Positions 51,279 to 59,906 of a DNA stretch of 64,000 nt are shown piece by piece. Positions within the stretch are counted from its first letter, which is position 1, and every line of letters begins with the position of its first letter. The stretch is from positions 372,001 to 436,000 of the forward strand of contig NZ_QOIN01000046.1 of assembly GCF_003323715.1 (NCBI RefSeq). Direction: 5' to 3'. The stretch is from Streptomyces diacarni (GTDB lineage Bacteria; Actinomycetota; Actinomycetes; Streptomycetales; Streptomycetaceae). The notes beneath the pieces were generated by a model. It had not been told where the DNA came from and did no database searches. It saw nothing but the letters and a program-made list of their open reading frames with translations. Both the position numbers and the translations under genes were made by a program.

Positions 51279-52175
51279 TCATTTCAGCAGACGGGACATC
51301 CGACGGTCGGCGAGGGGCCTGCCCCCGGTCTGACAAGTGGGGCAGTACTCCAGCGTCGAATCCCGGAAGGAGACCGAGCGGACGGTGTCCCCGCACACCG
51401 GACAGGCCTCGCCCGCGCGGCCGTGCACCCGCAACCCGAGCCGCTTGCCCGCCTTGAGCCCGGCGGCCGGCACCCCGCGCGCCCGCTCGACGGCATCGGC
51501 GAGCGTGTCCCGCAGCGCCGCGTACAGCGTGTCGACCTCCTCCTCGGACAGGTCGGCAGCCAGCTTGAACGGCGACATCCGCGCCGCGTGCAAAATCTCG
51601 TCCGAGTAGGCGTTGCCGATCCCGGAGACGACCGACTGGTCCCGCAGCAGGCCCTTGATCTGCTGGCGCCGGCCCCCGAGCAGCGCCGCCAGTGCCTCGC
51701 GGCCGAACTCCGGTGCCAGCGGATCGGGCCCGAGCCTGGCGACGCCGGGCACCTGCCGCGGGTCGCTCACCACGTGGACGGCCAGCCGCTTCTGCGTGCC
51801 CGCCTCCGTCAGATCGAAGCCCTCACCCGAGGCGGCGCCGCCGGAGACGTCGGCCAGTTCGAGACGCAGCGCGAGCGGACCCTTGCCGGGGCGCGGCGGC
51901 GCGGCGGGCAGCGCCTCCTGCCACCGCAGCCACCCCGCCCTGGCCAGGTGGACGACCAGGTGCACAGCGCCCGCCGGCCCGCCGTCCGCCGCCATGTCGA
52001 GGAACTTCCCCGCCCGTCGCACCCCCGTGAAGGTGCTCCCTTCGAGCGTCTGCACGGGCGGGTCGTACGTCTTGAGCACGCTCACGGCGACCGTCAGCAC
52101 GCGCCACACGGACCGCCCGGTCAGCCGCTCGTCCAGGAAGCCGGACAACGCCTCGACCTCGGGAAGCTCCGGCAC
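51279..52175 (-). CDS. Fpg/Nei-family DNA glycosylase
   Basis: The 298-residue base-excision enzyme begins with PELPEVE after the GTG-coded Met, giving the Pro nucleophile and catalytic Glu. RRAGKFLDM holds the beta-turn Lys, DQSVVSGIGNAYSDEIL is the helix-two-turn-helix region, and the C-terminal zinc finger has CPVCGDTVRSV...CPTCQTGG. It removes oxidised bases and nicks the abasic site. Whether it prefers oxoguanine (Fpg) or oxidised pyrimidines (Nei) cannot be decided here. RBS GGAAGGAGACACC. Solitary gene. Confidence 0.94.
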   Translation of the reverse strand: MPELPEVEALSGFLDERLTGRSVWRVLTVAVSVLKTYDPPVQTLEGSTFTGVRRAGKFLDMAADGGPAGAVHLVVHLARAGWLRWQEALPAAPPRPGKGPLALRLELADVSGGAASGEGFDLTEAGTQKRLAVHVVSDPRQVPGVARLGPDPLAPEFGREALAALLGGRRQQIKGLLRDQSVVSGIGNAYSDEILHAARMSPFKLAADLSEEEVDTLYAALRDTLADAVERARGVPAAGLKAGKRLGLRVHGRAGEACPVCGDTVRSVSFRDSTLEYCPTCQTGGRPLADRRMSRLLK

Positions 52176-52251
52176 GGTGTCTCCTTCCGCGAGAAGCGAG
52201 AACGCCGGGGCGGCCTCGCCGCGAGACCGCCCCGGCCCTTGGGGCCCGCCC

Positions 52252-52677
52252 TCAGGCCAGCGTGGCCTCGTGCGTGATCGTGGTGCCCTTGAGCGCCTGG
52301 CTGACCGGGCAGTTCTGCGCGGCGTCCGCGGCGGCCGCGTCGAAGGCGGCCTGGTCGATGCCGGGAACCTCGCCCTCGACGGTCAGATGGATGCCCGTGA
52401 TGCCGGTACCCGGCTGGAAGTCCACGGCGGCCTTGGTGGTCAGCCTGGACGGCGGGGTTCCCGCGCCGGTCAGCCCGTTGGAGAGCGCCATCGAGAAGCA
52501 GCTGGAGTGCGCGGCCGCGATCAGCTCCTCCGGGCTGGTCCTGCCACCGGGCTCCTCGGCGCGCGCGGCCCAGGAGACGGGGTATTCGCCGATGCCCGAG
52601 GAGTCGAAGGTGACGGCCCCCGCCCCCTCCTGCAAGGTGCCGTTCCAGACGGTGTGGGCGGTGCGTGTGGTGGCCAT
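52252..52677 (-). CDS. OsmC-family peroxiredoxin
   Basis: The 141-residue protein has the two redox cysteines of OsmC: HSSCFSMALSN and AAQNCPVSQAL, plus SPEELIAAAHSSC. It reduces organic hydroperoxides and is typically induced by osmotic or oxidative stress. I start at ATG 52677 (ATTRTAHTVW follows) because its distance to GAGGAAAGAG is better than that of the GTG at 52686. Neighbouring Fpg/Nei suggests an oxidative-damage theme. Confidence 0.94.
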   Translation of the reverse strand: MATTRTAHTVWNGTLQEGAGAVTFDSSGIGEYPVSWAARAEEPGGRTSPEELIAAAHSSCFSMALSNGLTGAGTPPSRLTTKAAVDFQPGTGITGIHLTVEGEVPGIDQAAFDAAAADAAQNCPVSQALKGTTITHEATLA

Positions 52678-52813
52678 GGTGATCACTCTTTCCTCACATC
52701 GGTGTCAACAGGCACGGGGCGCGCCCGAGCCGGATTCCGCACCCGGCGCTGGACACCCCGTGCCAGTCTCGCAGTACCCGATCCTGCGCCTTCACCACGT
52801 CGGCGACACCTCC

Positions 52814-52876
52814 CGACGCGCCGAGGGGGAGGGCGGTCAACCCGGTCGTCCCCGGTCACCCTCCCCCTCGGCGTCG
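52814..52876. terminator. Long stem-loop downstream of the second LLM gene
   Basis: Arms 52814-52833 and 52859-52876 pair with one two-base bulge around a 25-base loop. It is 28 bases past the LLM stop (minus strand), so it likely ends that transcript. The gap 52687-52903 contains no gene. Confidence 0.65.
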
Positions 52877-52903
52877 CCGCGGTCCCCGCCGCCGTTCCCG
52901 GAC

Positions 52904-53953
52904 TCAGGCGAAGGCGGGCATGATCTCGTCGTGGATCGCCCTCAGCTGAGTCGCGGCATCCGCCACCCCTTCCAGATCGCGCCCGGTGAAGGCCCGCACC
53001 AGGGCCCGGTCGGTGACGGCGCAGATCACGTGGTTGACACCGGCCGGTGCGATCTCGTCCCGGATCCTGGCCGCGCACTCCCGGGGCGTGCCGGACACCG
53101 AGAGCCGCTCGGTCAGCGAGTCGGTGGTCAACTCGATGCCGCGGGCCAGGTCGCCCGCGCCGATGGCGTCGATCACCGGCTTCAGCTCGGCCGGGTCGAC
53201 GCCGTTGCGGACCAGTTGCTCGGCGGGCATCGAAGACGCGTAGATGCCCACCATGCTGCGGGCCGCGTCCTTGGCCGCGGCCGAGTCGGGACCCGTCGCG
53301 AAGACCACCCACGCGCCGATGTCCAGCGCACGCCAGTCCTTGCCCGCCCGCTCCGCCCCCGCCCTGATGTGCCGGACGGCGTACTCGTACGCGTCACGGG
53401 TGTAGCTGAGGGCGTGGTGGCAGCCGTCCGACAGCTCACCGGCCGCCTCGAAGGACCGGGGCCCGCGCATGGCACCGAGCTTGAGCGGCACCCGCTGCTG
53501 CACAGGACGGGCGAAGGTGAACAGCCCCTCGTAGGAGTAGAACTCACCCTGCCGGGTGATCGCGCCCTCGTCGAGGAGCGTGCGCACGACGGCGAGCGCC
53601 TCCTTGGTGCGGGACAGCGGCCTGGTGCGCTGCCAGTCGATGCCGTACTGGGCGAGGAGCCCGAAGTTGCCGCTGGAGAGCACCGCTTCGGCACGCCCGT
53701 CGGACAGCTCGTCCAGCGTGGCGACGGCCTGCGCGATCAACGAGGGCTCCCGAAGCGTCACGGGGGAGACGCTGGGCCCCAGACGGATGCGCGTGGTCGA
53801 TCCCGCCGCCGCGGCGAACAGCAGCCACATGTCCTTGTGCCAGGTCTCGTCGGCTGCGTAACACGCGTGGAACCCCAGCTCGTCGGCGAGGCGGATCGCC
53901 TCGAGCGACTCGGTGAGGGGGCAGTCGGGAAGCATCGCGTAACTGAACTTCAT
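52904..53953 (-). CDS. LLM-class (F420-type) oxidoreductase, Mer-like
   Basis: The 349-residue TIM-barrel protein opens MKFSYAMLPDCPLTESLEAI and has LGFHACYAADETWHKDMWLL, TTRIRLGPSVSPVTLREPSL, LDELSDGRAEAVLSSGNFGLL and VPLKLGAMRGPRSFEAAGEL. These are typical of 5,10-methylenetetrahydromethanopterin-reductase-like F420 enzymes of actinomycetes with unknown substrates. ATG at 53953 with GGAAAGGTGG upstream. A hairpin (CCGGCAC...GTGCCGG, about 53971-54003) lies in the leader. It reads alone. Confidence 0.9.
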   Translation of the reverse strand: MKFSYAMLPDCPLTESLEAIRLADELGFHACYAADETWHKDMWLLFAAAAGSTTRIRLGPSVSPVTLREPSLIAQAVATLDELSDGRAEAVLSSGNFGLLAQYGIDWQRTRPLSRTKEALAVVRTLLDEGAITRQGEFYSYEGLFTFARPVQQRVPLKLGAMRGPRSFEAAGELSDGCHHALSYTRDAYEYAVRHIRAGAERAGKDWRALDIGAWVVFATGPDSAAAKDAARSMVGIYASSMPAEQLVRNGVDPAELKPVIDAIGAGDLARGIELTTDSLTERLSVSGTPRECAARIRDEIAPAGVNHVICAVTDRALVRAFTGRDLEGVADAATQLRAIHDEIMPAFA

Positions 53954-54221
53954 GAGCCACCTTTCCTGCCGCCGGCACCGGGCGGGGCCTCAGCCCGTGC
54001 CGGAAGGCGCGAGGAGTGGTGTGCGGACCGGGCAGATTGTGCCAAGGGGGCGCGCGCCCCGCGAGAGTTGTGTGCGACGACGCGCCGGACGACTGGGCAC
54101 CCCGTACAACAACTTCCGTACGTCCCGCGGCTTCCGCGGCGGTACGGTGTGACGCCCAGCGGGTATCGAAGAGTAACCAGCCTCATTCGGAGAGTGAGAA
54201 GGAAGTGGGTGGCCCACCATC

Positions 54222-54773
54222 ATGATCAAGGGAATCGACGTCTCCTCCTACCAGCCGGAGGACTACAGCACGAAGGGCATGGAGTTCGTCTTCATCAAGA
54301 TCACGGAGGGGAAGTCCTACACCAACCCCAAGTGGGTCGCGCAGCGCAAGACCGGCCGCGACGCGGGACTGGTCACCGGCTTCTACCACTTCGTCAGGCC
54401 GGGCAGCATGAAGGAACAGGCCGACTACTTCCTCTCGAAGATCGACCTCGTCGCGGGCGACATGCTGGCACTCGACTGGGAGGACGCCGGGGTCGGCAAC
54501 GACGAGAAGGACGAGTGGATCAAGTACGTCCAGGACAAGGCCCCCAAGCACAAGGTCGTGCTCTACTGCAACGTGGACTTCTGGCTGAACCGCGACAAGA
54601 CCTCGTTCGCGGGAGACGGCCTGTGGATCGCCCACTACAACGGCAAGCCCGGCGAGCCGGGAGTCAAACACCGGTGGCGCTTCCACCAGTACACCAGCGA
54701 CCCCATCGACACGAACCTGGGCGAGTTCGACAGCCGGGACGCGCTGCGCAGTTGGGCGGGCGGCAAGAAGTAG
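54222..54773 (+). CDS. GH25 lysozyme without signal peptide
   Basis: The 183-residue protein is a complete GH25 muramidase barrel: IKGIDVSSYQ (Asp near the active site), FVFIKITEGKSYTNPKW, AGLVTGFYHFVRPG, MLALDWED (catalytic acidic pair), VVLYCNVDFWLN and HQYTSDPI. It would cut N-acetylmuramic acid-GlcNAc bonds. Unlike most streptomycete GH25 enzymes it has no signal peptide, Tat motif or wall-binding domain. The ATG at 54222 is preceded by AGAAGGAAGTG. Phage endolysins also lack signals, but no phage genes surround it, and the nearest holin-like gene is 25 kb away. Confidence 0.92.
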   Translation: MIKGIDVSSYQPEDYSTKGMEFVFIKITEGKSYTNPKWVAQRKTGRDAGLVTGFYHFVRPGSMKEQADYFLSKIDLVAGDMLALDWEDAGVGNDEKDEWIKYVQDKAPKHKVVLYCNVDFWLNRDKTSFAGDGLWIAHYNGKPGEPGVKHRWRFHQYTSDPIDTNLGEFDSRDALRSWAGGKK

Positions 54774-54900
54774 CCGCGCGCCCCACCGCGCCTCGCACGC
54801 GGGGATGGGGGCCCGCAGGGGAGCCCGCGCCGCCGGGGCGAGCGTCGCCGACGGCGGCCGAGGGTCCCACCCGACGCCGGCTGCCGATACGCTCCCGTTC

Positions 54901-55503
54901 ATGCCGGAAGCCAACTCGCCCTCGTCCCCGTCCCCCCACGCCCGCACGGAGGCCCCCGCCGACGAACGGATACGCACGAACGAGCGGACCCCCGCGGCGG
55001 AACGCACACCCCCGCAGGGCCGCGCCGCCACGGAGGGCGCCCCCACCGAAGGGCGCACCTCCGTGGCCGGGAGCGCCCGGGCCGCGGCGAGCCCCGCCCC
55101 GGAGACCGGGCCCGGGCGTGCGGCGGGTGCCGAGCGCGCTGCCGACCAGGGGCGTGCGGCGAGCGCTGAGCGTGCGGCGCGGGAGCAGTACCCGGCCGAG
55201 GAGGACCAGCGGCCGGCAGTGGAGGGCGACGGCCCGGCCGAGGAGGAGCGCCCGTCGCTGACGCCGCGACAGGCGCGGCGCATACGCATCGTTCTGTCCA
55301 CCGTCGTCATGCTGGCCGTCGCCGTCGCCCTCGCCGTCCGGCTGGGGGCCGCCCCCTCCGTGCTGACCGTCGGCTTCTACGGGCTGGCGCTGATCCTCTC
55401 CGGGACCGCCATCGCCCTCAGCCGCAGAGGCCGCACACGGGTGGCCACCGCGGTGCTGGCGGCCGGTTTCGTACTCGTGGTGTTCGGCGAATGGCTGGTG
55501 TGA
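54901..55503 (+). CDS. Membrane protein with long disordered N-terminal region
   Basis: The 200-residue protein starts at ATG 54901. Residues 1-~125 are charged and repetitive (Ala/Glu/Arg/Pro; AGAERAADQGRAASAERAA). Three membrane helices follow: IVLSTVVMLAVAVALAVRLG, VLTVGFYGLALILSGTAIAL and VATAVLAAGFVLVVFGEWLV. The C-terminus ends at the last helix. I recognise no function; similar small membrane proteins are common in streptomycetes. Confidence 0.7.
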   Translation: MPEANSPSSPSPHARTEAPADERIRTNERTPAAERTPPQGRAATEGAPTEGRTSVAGSARAAASPAPETGPGRAAGAERAADQGRAASAERAAREQYPAEEDQRPAVEGDGPAEEERPSLTPRQARRIRIVLSTVVMLAVAVALAVRLGAAPSVLTVGFYGLALILSGTAIALSRRGRTRVATAVLAAGFVLVVFGEWLV

Positions 55504-55546
55504 CCCGCACGGCCGGGCACGGCCGTCGGCGCCACGGCCCCGGCGC

Positions 55547-57316
55547 TCAGATCCACTCGGTGGAGTCGCCGCCCACCAGACCCGGCACGCGCGCCCAGTC
55601 GCGGGGGCTGCACGCGGCGTCCGGCGTACCCCCCGCCTCCCTGGGACCGCCCGCGCGCGCGGCCGTTCCGAAACCGACCGCCGGCAACGCGTACCGCAGT
55701 CGGCCCAGCGGGCTGTCGGCCTCCGCCAGCCACGGCGCGTGGTCGAGCGGCGGCTCGGCCGCCGCCTGAGCCCCACGCACCGTCCCCGCCCCTCCGGGCG
55801 CGGCCCCGCCGGCGCCTTGGCGGGCGGCATCCGAGAGAGGGGCCCCGGGCAGGTCGTGCAGCAGCCAGTGGGCGGTACGCGCCAGCGAGAGCCGTACCAG
55901 CCGTGACCCCGCCGTCCCGGTGCGCTGCTCGGTGAGCGCCCTCAGCAGCCCCGCCGCCAGCAGATAGCCGGAGCCGTGGTCGAGCGCCTGCGCGGGCAGC
56001 GCCCCAGGGACCAGATCAGGCGAAGAGGAGTCCCCGCCCGCGCTCTCCGCGGCCTCCACAGCGGCGATGCCCGTCGCCGCCTGCACCAGGCTGTCGAAGC
56101 CCCGTCGGCGCTGCCAGGGCCCCGCCGGACCCCAGGCACTGAGCTGGCCCACCACGAGGCCGGGGCGGCGGTCCATCAGCGACTCGGGCGCCAGCCCGAA
56201 CCGGTCCAGCGCGCCGGGCCGGTAGCCGGTGACCACCACGTGCGCCGACGCCAGCAGCTCCTCGAACGTCGCCTGCCCCGCGCGGCTGGACAGATCCAGC
56301 AGCGTCGAGCGCTTGCCCAGGCCCGTGTCCGCGTGCGTACCGGGGAACTCGGGCCGCTCCGGCGCGTCGACGCGCAGCACGTCGGCGCCCAGCAGCGCCA
56401 ACGTGCGGGTCGCGACCGGGCCCGCGAGCACCCGGGTGAGGTCCAGGACGCGCAGCCCCCGCAGTCCGCCGGGGCCCGGCGGGCCCTCCAGGGCCGGCGT
56501 CGGCGCCGCGTCCAGACCGCCCACCGCCACCAGCGGGGCGGCCGCGACCGCCTGCCGCTGCGGATGCGCCACCCACTCCTCGGGCGTGCGGACGGCCACC
56601 GCCAGACCGCCCTCCCGGAACACCACCTCCTCGACCTCCCGCGCCCGGCGGCTCGCCAGCTCCGTGGCCACCCGGCCCGCCGCCGCCTCGTCCTCGGCCG
56701 GGCCGTGGTCCTGCATGCCCAGCGCGGACAGCAGGCGGGCACGGTGGTGCGGGTAGTTGGCGTGGGTGCGGACCCAGCCGTCAGCCGTACGCCAGAAGCG
56801 CGACAGCGGTGCGAAGGCGGCCGGGCCGTGCCCGTCGATACGGACCAGCCGGTCGCTGTGGAAGGCCGTCGCCACCGCGCCGTCATCGACCCGTACCGGC
56901 GGCAGAAGCGCGCTCCGCGCCCGTACGCAGGAGAACTCGGCCGCGGCGAGCGAGCAGACGGCGACCGCCGCGGAGGCCAGTTCCCGCACGGGCAGCGCGG
57001 ACGGGAGCACCCCTGGGCGGCGCTCGTAGGAGACCCGCCCCAAGAGAGCGGGGTCACCGCCCAGCGCGGCCCACGCCTGCGCCGCTCCGGACGGGGTGCC
57101 GTTCCGCCGCCCCTCCACGGCGTCCTGCTCGGACGCAGGGTCCGAGACGCCCGAGGCCGCACCGGACACCCGGCCGGAGGCGCCGGCGGTGAACGCGGCG
57201 GACGCCGGTCCGCCCGGTTCGAACTCGGTGTCGAACTGTCCGGCGCTCGCGGGGCCGCGCGCGGACAGGTCCCCCGGCGACGCGGGCTTCCCGGCCGCAG
57301 CAGAAAACTGATCCAT
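55547..57316 (-). CDS. CaiB/BaiF family (class III) CoA-transferase
   Basis: The ~589-residue protein contains the family III CoA-transferase core in its second half: LRGLRVLDLTRVLAGPVATR, LLGADVLRVDAPERPEFPGT, GLGKRSTLLDLSS, TGYRPGALDRFGLAPESL and VVGQLSAWGPAGPW. The first half has a partial copy of the fold (VRVDDGAVATAFHSDRLVRI, FRTADGW-like FWRTADGWVRTHANYPHHR), so it is a two-lobe member. The N-terminal ~70 residues are disordered. These enzymes move CoA between carboxylic acids such as carnitine or bile acids. Start codon uncertain: ATG 57316 or 57325. Confidence 0.85.
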   Translation of the reverse strand: MDQFSAAAGKPASPGDLSARGPASAGQFDTEFEPGGPASAAFTAGASGRVSGAASGVSDPASEQDAVEGRRNGTPSGAAQAWAALGGDPALLGRVSYERRPGVLPSALPVRELASAAVAVCSLAAAEFSCVRARSALLPPVRVDDGAVATAFHSDRLVRIDGHGPAAFAPLSRFWRTADGWVRTHANYPHHRARLLSALGMQDHGPAEDEAAAGRVATELASRRAREVEEVVFREGGLAVAVRTPEEWVAHPQRQAVAAAPLVAVGGLDAAPTPALEGPPGPGGLRGLRVLDLTRVLAGPVATRTLALLGADVLRVDAPERPEFPGTHADTGLGKRSTLLDLSSRAGQATFEELLASAHVVVTGYRPGALDRFGLAPESLMDRRPGLVVGQLSAWGPAGPWQRRRGFDSLVQAATGIAAVEAAESAGGDSSSPDLVPGALPAQALDHGSGYLLAAGLLRALTEQRTGTAGSRLVRLSLARTAHWLLHDLPGAPLSDAARQGAGGAAPGGAGTVRGAQAAAEPPLDHAPWLAEADSPLGRLRYALPAVGFGTAARAGGPREAGGTPDAACSPRDWARVPGLVGGDSTEWI

Positions 57317-57960
57317 GGCACGCATTTTCACACCCGAAGGCACCGAAGGCCGGGACGGCGGGGCGGTGAGGGGGCCCAAGGTCGCGGCCGCATGCCGTCG
57401 CCCGGGCCGGGGCGCAGGGCCCGGAACGAGGTCTGCGGCGCAGCACACGGCGGTGGGCGGCGGGCCGCTCTGTCGGGCGGGTGCCCGAGAGGGACGGCGC
57501 GCGAGAGTGCCGCGGTCCGCGCGGGCGACTACTCCGTGCGGGTGCCGTGCCGGGCCCTATGCCGCGGGGGCTCCCTCGGGGGCGGTGCCCGCGGGGTGGT
57601 GCCCGCCGGGGCGGGACCCCGACCGGGATCGCCCCGGCCGGGGCGGGCGGGCCGTGGAGTGGGGCCGCTGTGCGGCCGGGTGGCCGGGTGGCCGCGTGGG
57701 GGCCTGGGCGCGCCCTGGGCCCGGGCTCCCGGGCTCCCGGGCCGCGCCCTGGGCCCGGGCCCCCGGGTGGGGCAGCCCCGGGCGTGGACCCGGGACGCCG
57801 TGGCGCTCGCCCGTTCGCCGGGGCGCCTGTCCGACGTGGCGCCCGTGCCGTACGCCGTGGCGCGAGGGCCGCGTGGCGAGGGTCCGCCGGGCGGTGAGGG
57901 CCACCGCCCCGCAAGGGCCACCGCCTCGCGAGGCACACCGCAGCGCGAGGGCCATGTCGT
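57317..57960. other. 644-base GC-extreme gap with CCCGGG repeats
   Basis: No frame has a recognisable protein; open frames on both strands encode only Arg/Gly/Pro mixtures, as expected from composition. The segment is rich in CCCGGG and GGGCCC, with GCGCCCTGGGCCCGGGC repeated (about 57708 and 57744). In the right part CGAGGGCCxxxxCGC-like phrases recur (57860-57955). It separates the leftward CoA-transferase and aldo/keto reductase genes. Confidence 0.6.
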
Positions 57961-58950
57961 TCAGCGTTCGCTGTCGAGCTCCGCCATGAGCGGGGCCGGG
58001 TACCGCGCGCCGCGCGCCGCGCCCCGGGGGACCAGGGCCTCGATCCGGGCCAGGTCGTCCCCGGTCAGCGAGAGGCGGGTGGCGTCGGTCATCGTCGCGA
58101 CCTGCTCGGGCCTGCGCGCGCCGATCACCGGCACCATGTCGTCACCCTGCGCCGCGACCCACGCGATGGCCAGCTGCGCGACGGTGGCGTTCTTCTCGGC
58201 CGCCAGCTCACGGAGCGGAGCGACGAGCGCGGCGTTGTGTTCGAGGTTGGCACCCTGGAAACGCGGGAAGGCCGCCCTCTTCGCCCCGGGCGTCCCGCTG
58301 CCACCGATCAGACCGCTGGAGAGGACACCGTAGGCGGTGATACCGACGCCCAGCTCACGGCAGACGGGCACGATCTCGTCCTCGACGTCCCGGCTCAGCA
58401 TCGAGTACTCGATCTGCACGTCGCAGATCGGTGCGACCGCGGCGGCGCGGCGGATCGTGTCCGCTCCCACCTCGCTCAGACCGATGTGGCGCACGTAGCC
58501 CTTCTCGACCATCTCGGCGATCGCGCCGACGGTGTCCTCGATCGGCACGGCCGGGTCGAGGCGGGCGGGCCGGTAGACGTCGAGGTGGTCGACGCCGAGA
58601 CGTTGCAGCGAGTAGCTCAGGAAGTTGTGCACGGACCGGGGGCGGGCGTCGTTGCCGCCCGGTGTTCCGTCCGGCCCGCGCAGGGCGCCGAACTTGACCG
58701 AGAGAACCACGTCCTCCCTGGCACGGCCGCTCAGCGCCCGGCGGATCAGCCATTCGTTGTGTCCCGAGCCGTAGAAGTCGCCGGTGTCGAGGAGGGTGCC
58801 ACCGGCGTCGAGGTAGGCGCGGACGGTGCGTACGCCCTCCTCGTCATCGGTGGGGCCGTACCCGCCGGACAGGCCCAGGCATCCCAGGGCGGGGGAGGTG
58901 ACGGTGGGGCCGGAGTCGCCGAGTCGAGCGGTGCGGAGTGTCGATGTCAT
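57961..58950 (-). CDS. Aldo/keto reductase with a changed catalytic His
   Basis: The 329-residue barrel protein starts at ATG 58950. AKR marks: LGCLGLSGGYG, AGGTLLDTGDFYGSGHNEWL with the catalytic Asp and Tyr, LSVKFGAL with the Lys. Where the catalytic His normally stands (YxxHRxDP) the sequence reads VYRPARLDPAVPIEDTVGA, a variant I have seen in some streptomycete AKRs. The NADPH site SSGLIGG and PVIGARRPEQV are intact. Divergent from an XRE-MmyB gene across a 29-base palindrome, the usual arrangement for a regulator-controlled reductase. Substrate unknown. Confidence 0.9.
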   Translation of the reverse strand: MTSTLRTARLGDSGPTVTSPALGCLGLSGGYGPTDDEEGVRTVRAYLDAGGTLLDTGDFYGSGHNEWLIRRALSGRAREDVVLSVKFGALRGPDGTPGGNDARPRSVHNFLSYSLQRLGVDHLDVYRPARLDPAVPIEDTVGAIAEMVEKGYVRHIGLSEVGADTIRRAAAVAPICDVQIEYSMLSRDVEDEIVPVCRELGVGITAYGVLSSGLIGGSGTPGAKRAAFPRFQGANLEHNAALVAPLRELAAEKNATVAQLAIAWVAAQGDDMVPVIGARRPEQVATMTDATRLSLTGDDLARIEALVPRGAARGARYPAPLMAELDSER

Positions 58951-58993
58951 GCCCTCACCGTGGGCCGGGTCCCGGTCCGGTACCAGGTCCGGC

Positions 58994-59022
58994 CCATCCA
59001 GGGACAGCCTGTCCCTGGATGG
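58994..59022. promoter_or_regulatory. 29-base perfect palindrome between AKR and XRE genes
   Basis: Fourteen-base arms CCATCCAGGGACAG and CTGTCCCTGGATGG flank a single C. The site is 44 bases before the AKR start and 30 before the regulator start, covering both promoters. The XRE-MmyB protein encoded at 59052 is the clear candidate ligand. Confidence 0.8.
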
Positions 59023-59051
59023 CCGGGGCGCGGCCGCGGACAATGGGAGGC

Positions 59052-59906
59052 ATGACAGATCGCGCAGGGCTCGCCGACTTCCTCCGCCGACGCCGCGACA
59101 CCCTGCGCCCGGCCGATGTCGGCCTGCCCGCGGGAACGCGGCGCCGTGCCGCGGGCCTGCGCCGCGAGGAGGTGGCGCAACTGGCCGGTATGTCCAGCGA
59201 CTACTACGCCAGGATCGAACAGTGCCGCGGGCCGCGCCCGTCCACGTCGATCGTGGCGGCGCTGGCCCTCGCCCTCCGCTGCGATCTGGACGAACGCGAC
59301 CACATGTTCCACCTGGCCGGGCTGAGTCCGCCGTCCCGGCGCGCGGGCCGGCAGGTGCGTCCGGGACTCATCAGCCTGGCCGACCACCTCACCGACGTGC
59401 CGGTGTGCATCTGCACCGACCTGGACGAGACGCTGTGGCAGAACGGGCTCGCCGACAGCGTGCTGGGGCCGATGCCCCGCGCCGCCGGCCGCCCGCGCAA
59501 CCTGTGCTGGCGCTGGTTCACCGACCCCGACTTTCAGGAGCGGTGCCCGCCCGCGGACCGGCCCCGCCTCTCGGCTGCGCACGTCGGCAACCTGCGGGCC
59601 ACGTACGCGCGACGCGGCGCCGATCCGGACGTGGCCGCCTTGGTGGACGCTCTGCGCCGCGGCAGCGCCGAGTTCCGTGCCCTGTGGGACAGGCACGAGG
59701 TCTCCGTGCGCCGCTCCGACCGCAAGAGCGTGTTCCACCCCGAGGTGGGGACGCTGCACCTGAACTGCGAGGTGCTGCTGACCCCGGAAGAGGACCTGAA
59801 GGTCGTGGCGCTGTTCCCGTTGGAGGGCACCGACGCGCGGGACAAGCTCGAACTACTGCGCGTCATCGGACCGCAGCACGGTCGCTCCGCGGCCCGATGT
59901 CTTTGA
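59052..59906 (+). CDS. XRE regulator with MmyB/MltR ligand-binding domain
   Basis: The 284-residue protein starts at ATG 59052 behind GGGAGG. HTH: RRRAAGLRREEVAQLAGMSS then DYYARIEQCRGPRPSTSIVA (residues ~30-70). The C-terminal MmyB domain has VCICTDLDETLWQNGLADSVLG, NLCWRWFTDPDF, HEVSVRRSDRKSVFHPEVG and LHLNCEVLLTPEEDLKVV. Same type as the regulator at 25837. It should repress or activate the divergent aldo/keto reductase through the palindrome. Its 3' end overlaps the convergent DUF3291 gene by 44 bases. Confidence 0.92.
   Translation: MTDRAGLADFLRRRRDTLRPADVGLPAGTRRRAAGLRREEVAQLAGMSSDYYARIEQCRGPRPSTSIVAALALALRCDLDERDHMFHLAGLSPPSRRAGRQVRPGLISLADHLTDVPVCICTDLDETLWQNGLADSVLGPMPRAAGRPRNLCWRWFTDPDFQERCPPADRPRLSAAHVGNLRATYARRGADPDVAALVDALRRGSAEFRALWDRHEVSVRRSDRKSVFHPEVGTLHLNCEVLLTPEEDLKVVALFPLEGTDARDKLELLRVIGPQHGRSAARCL

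Noticed and set aside
57481..57897. A 138-codon Gly/Pro/Arg ORF in the GC-rich gap
   Set aside because: Composition-driven; open frames exist on both strands, with no RBS and no domain.
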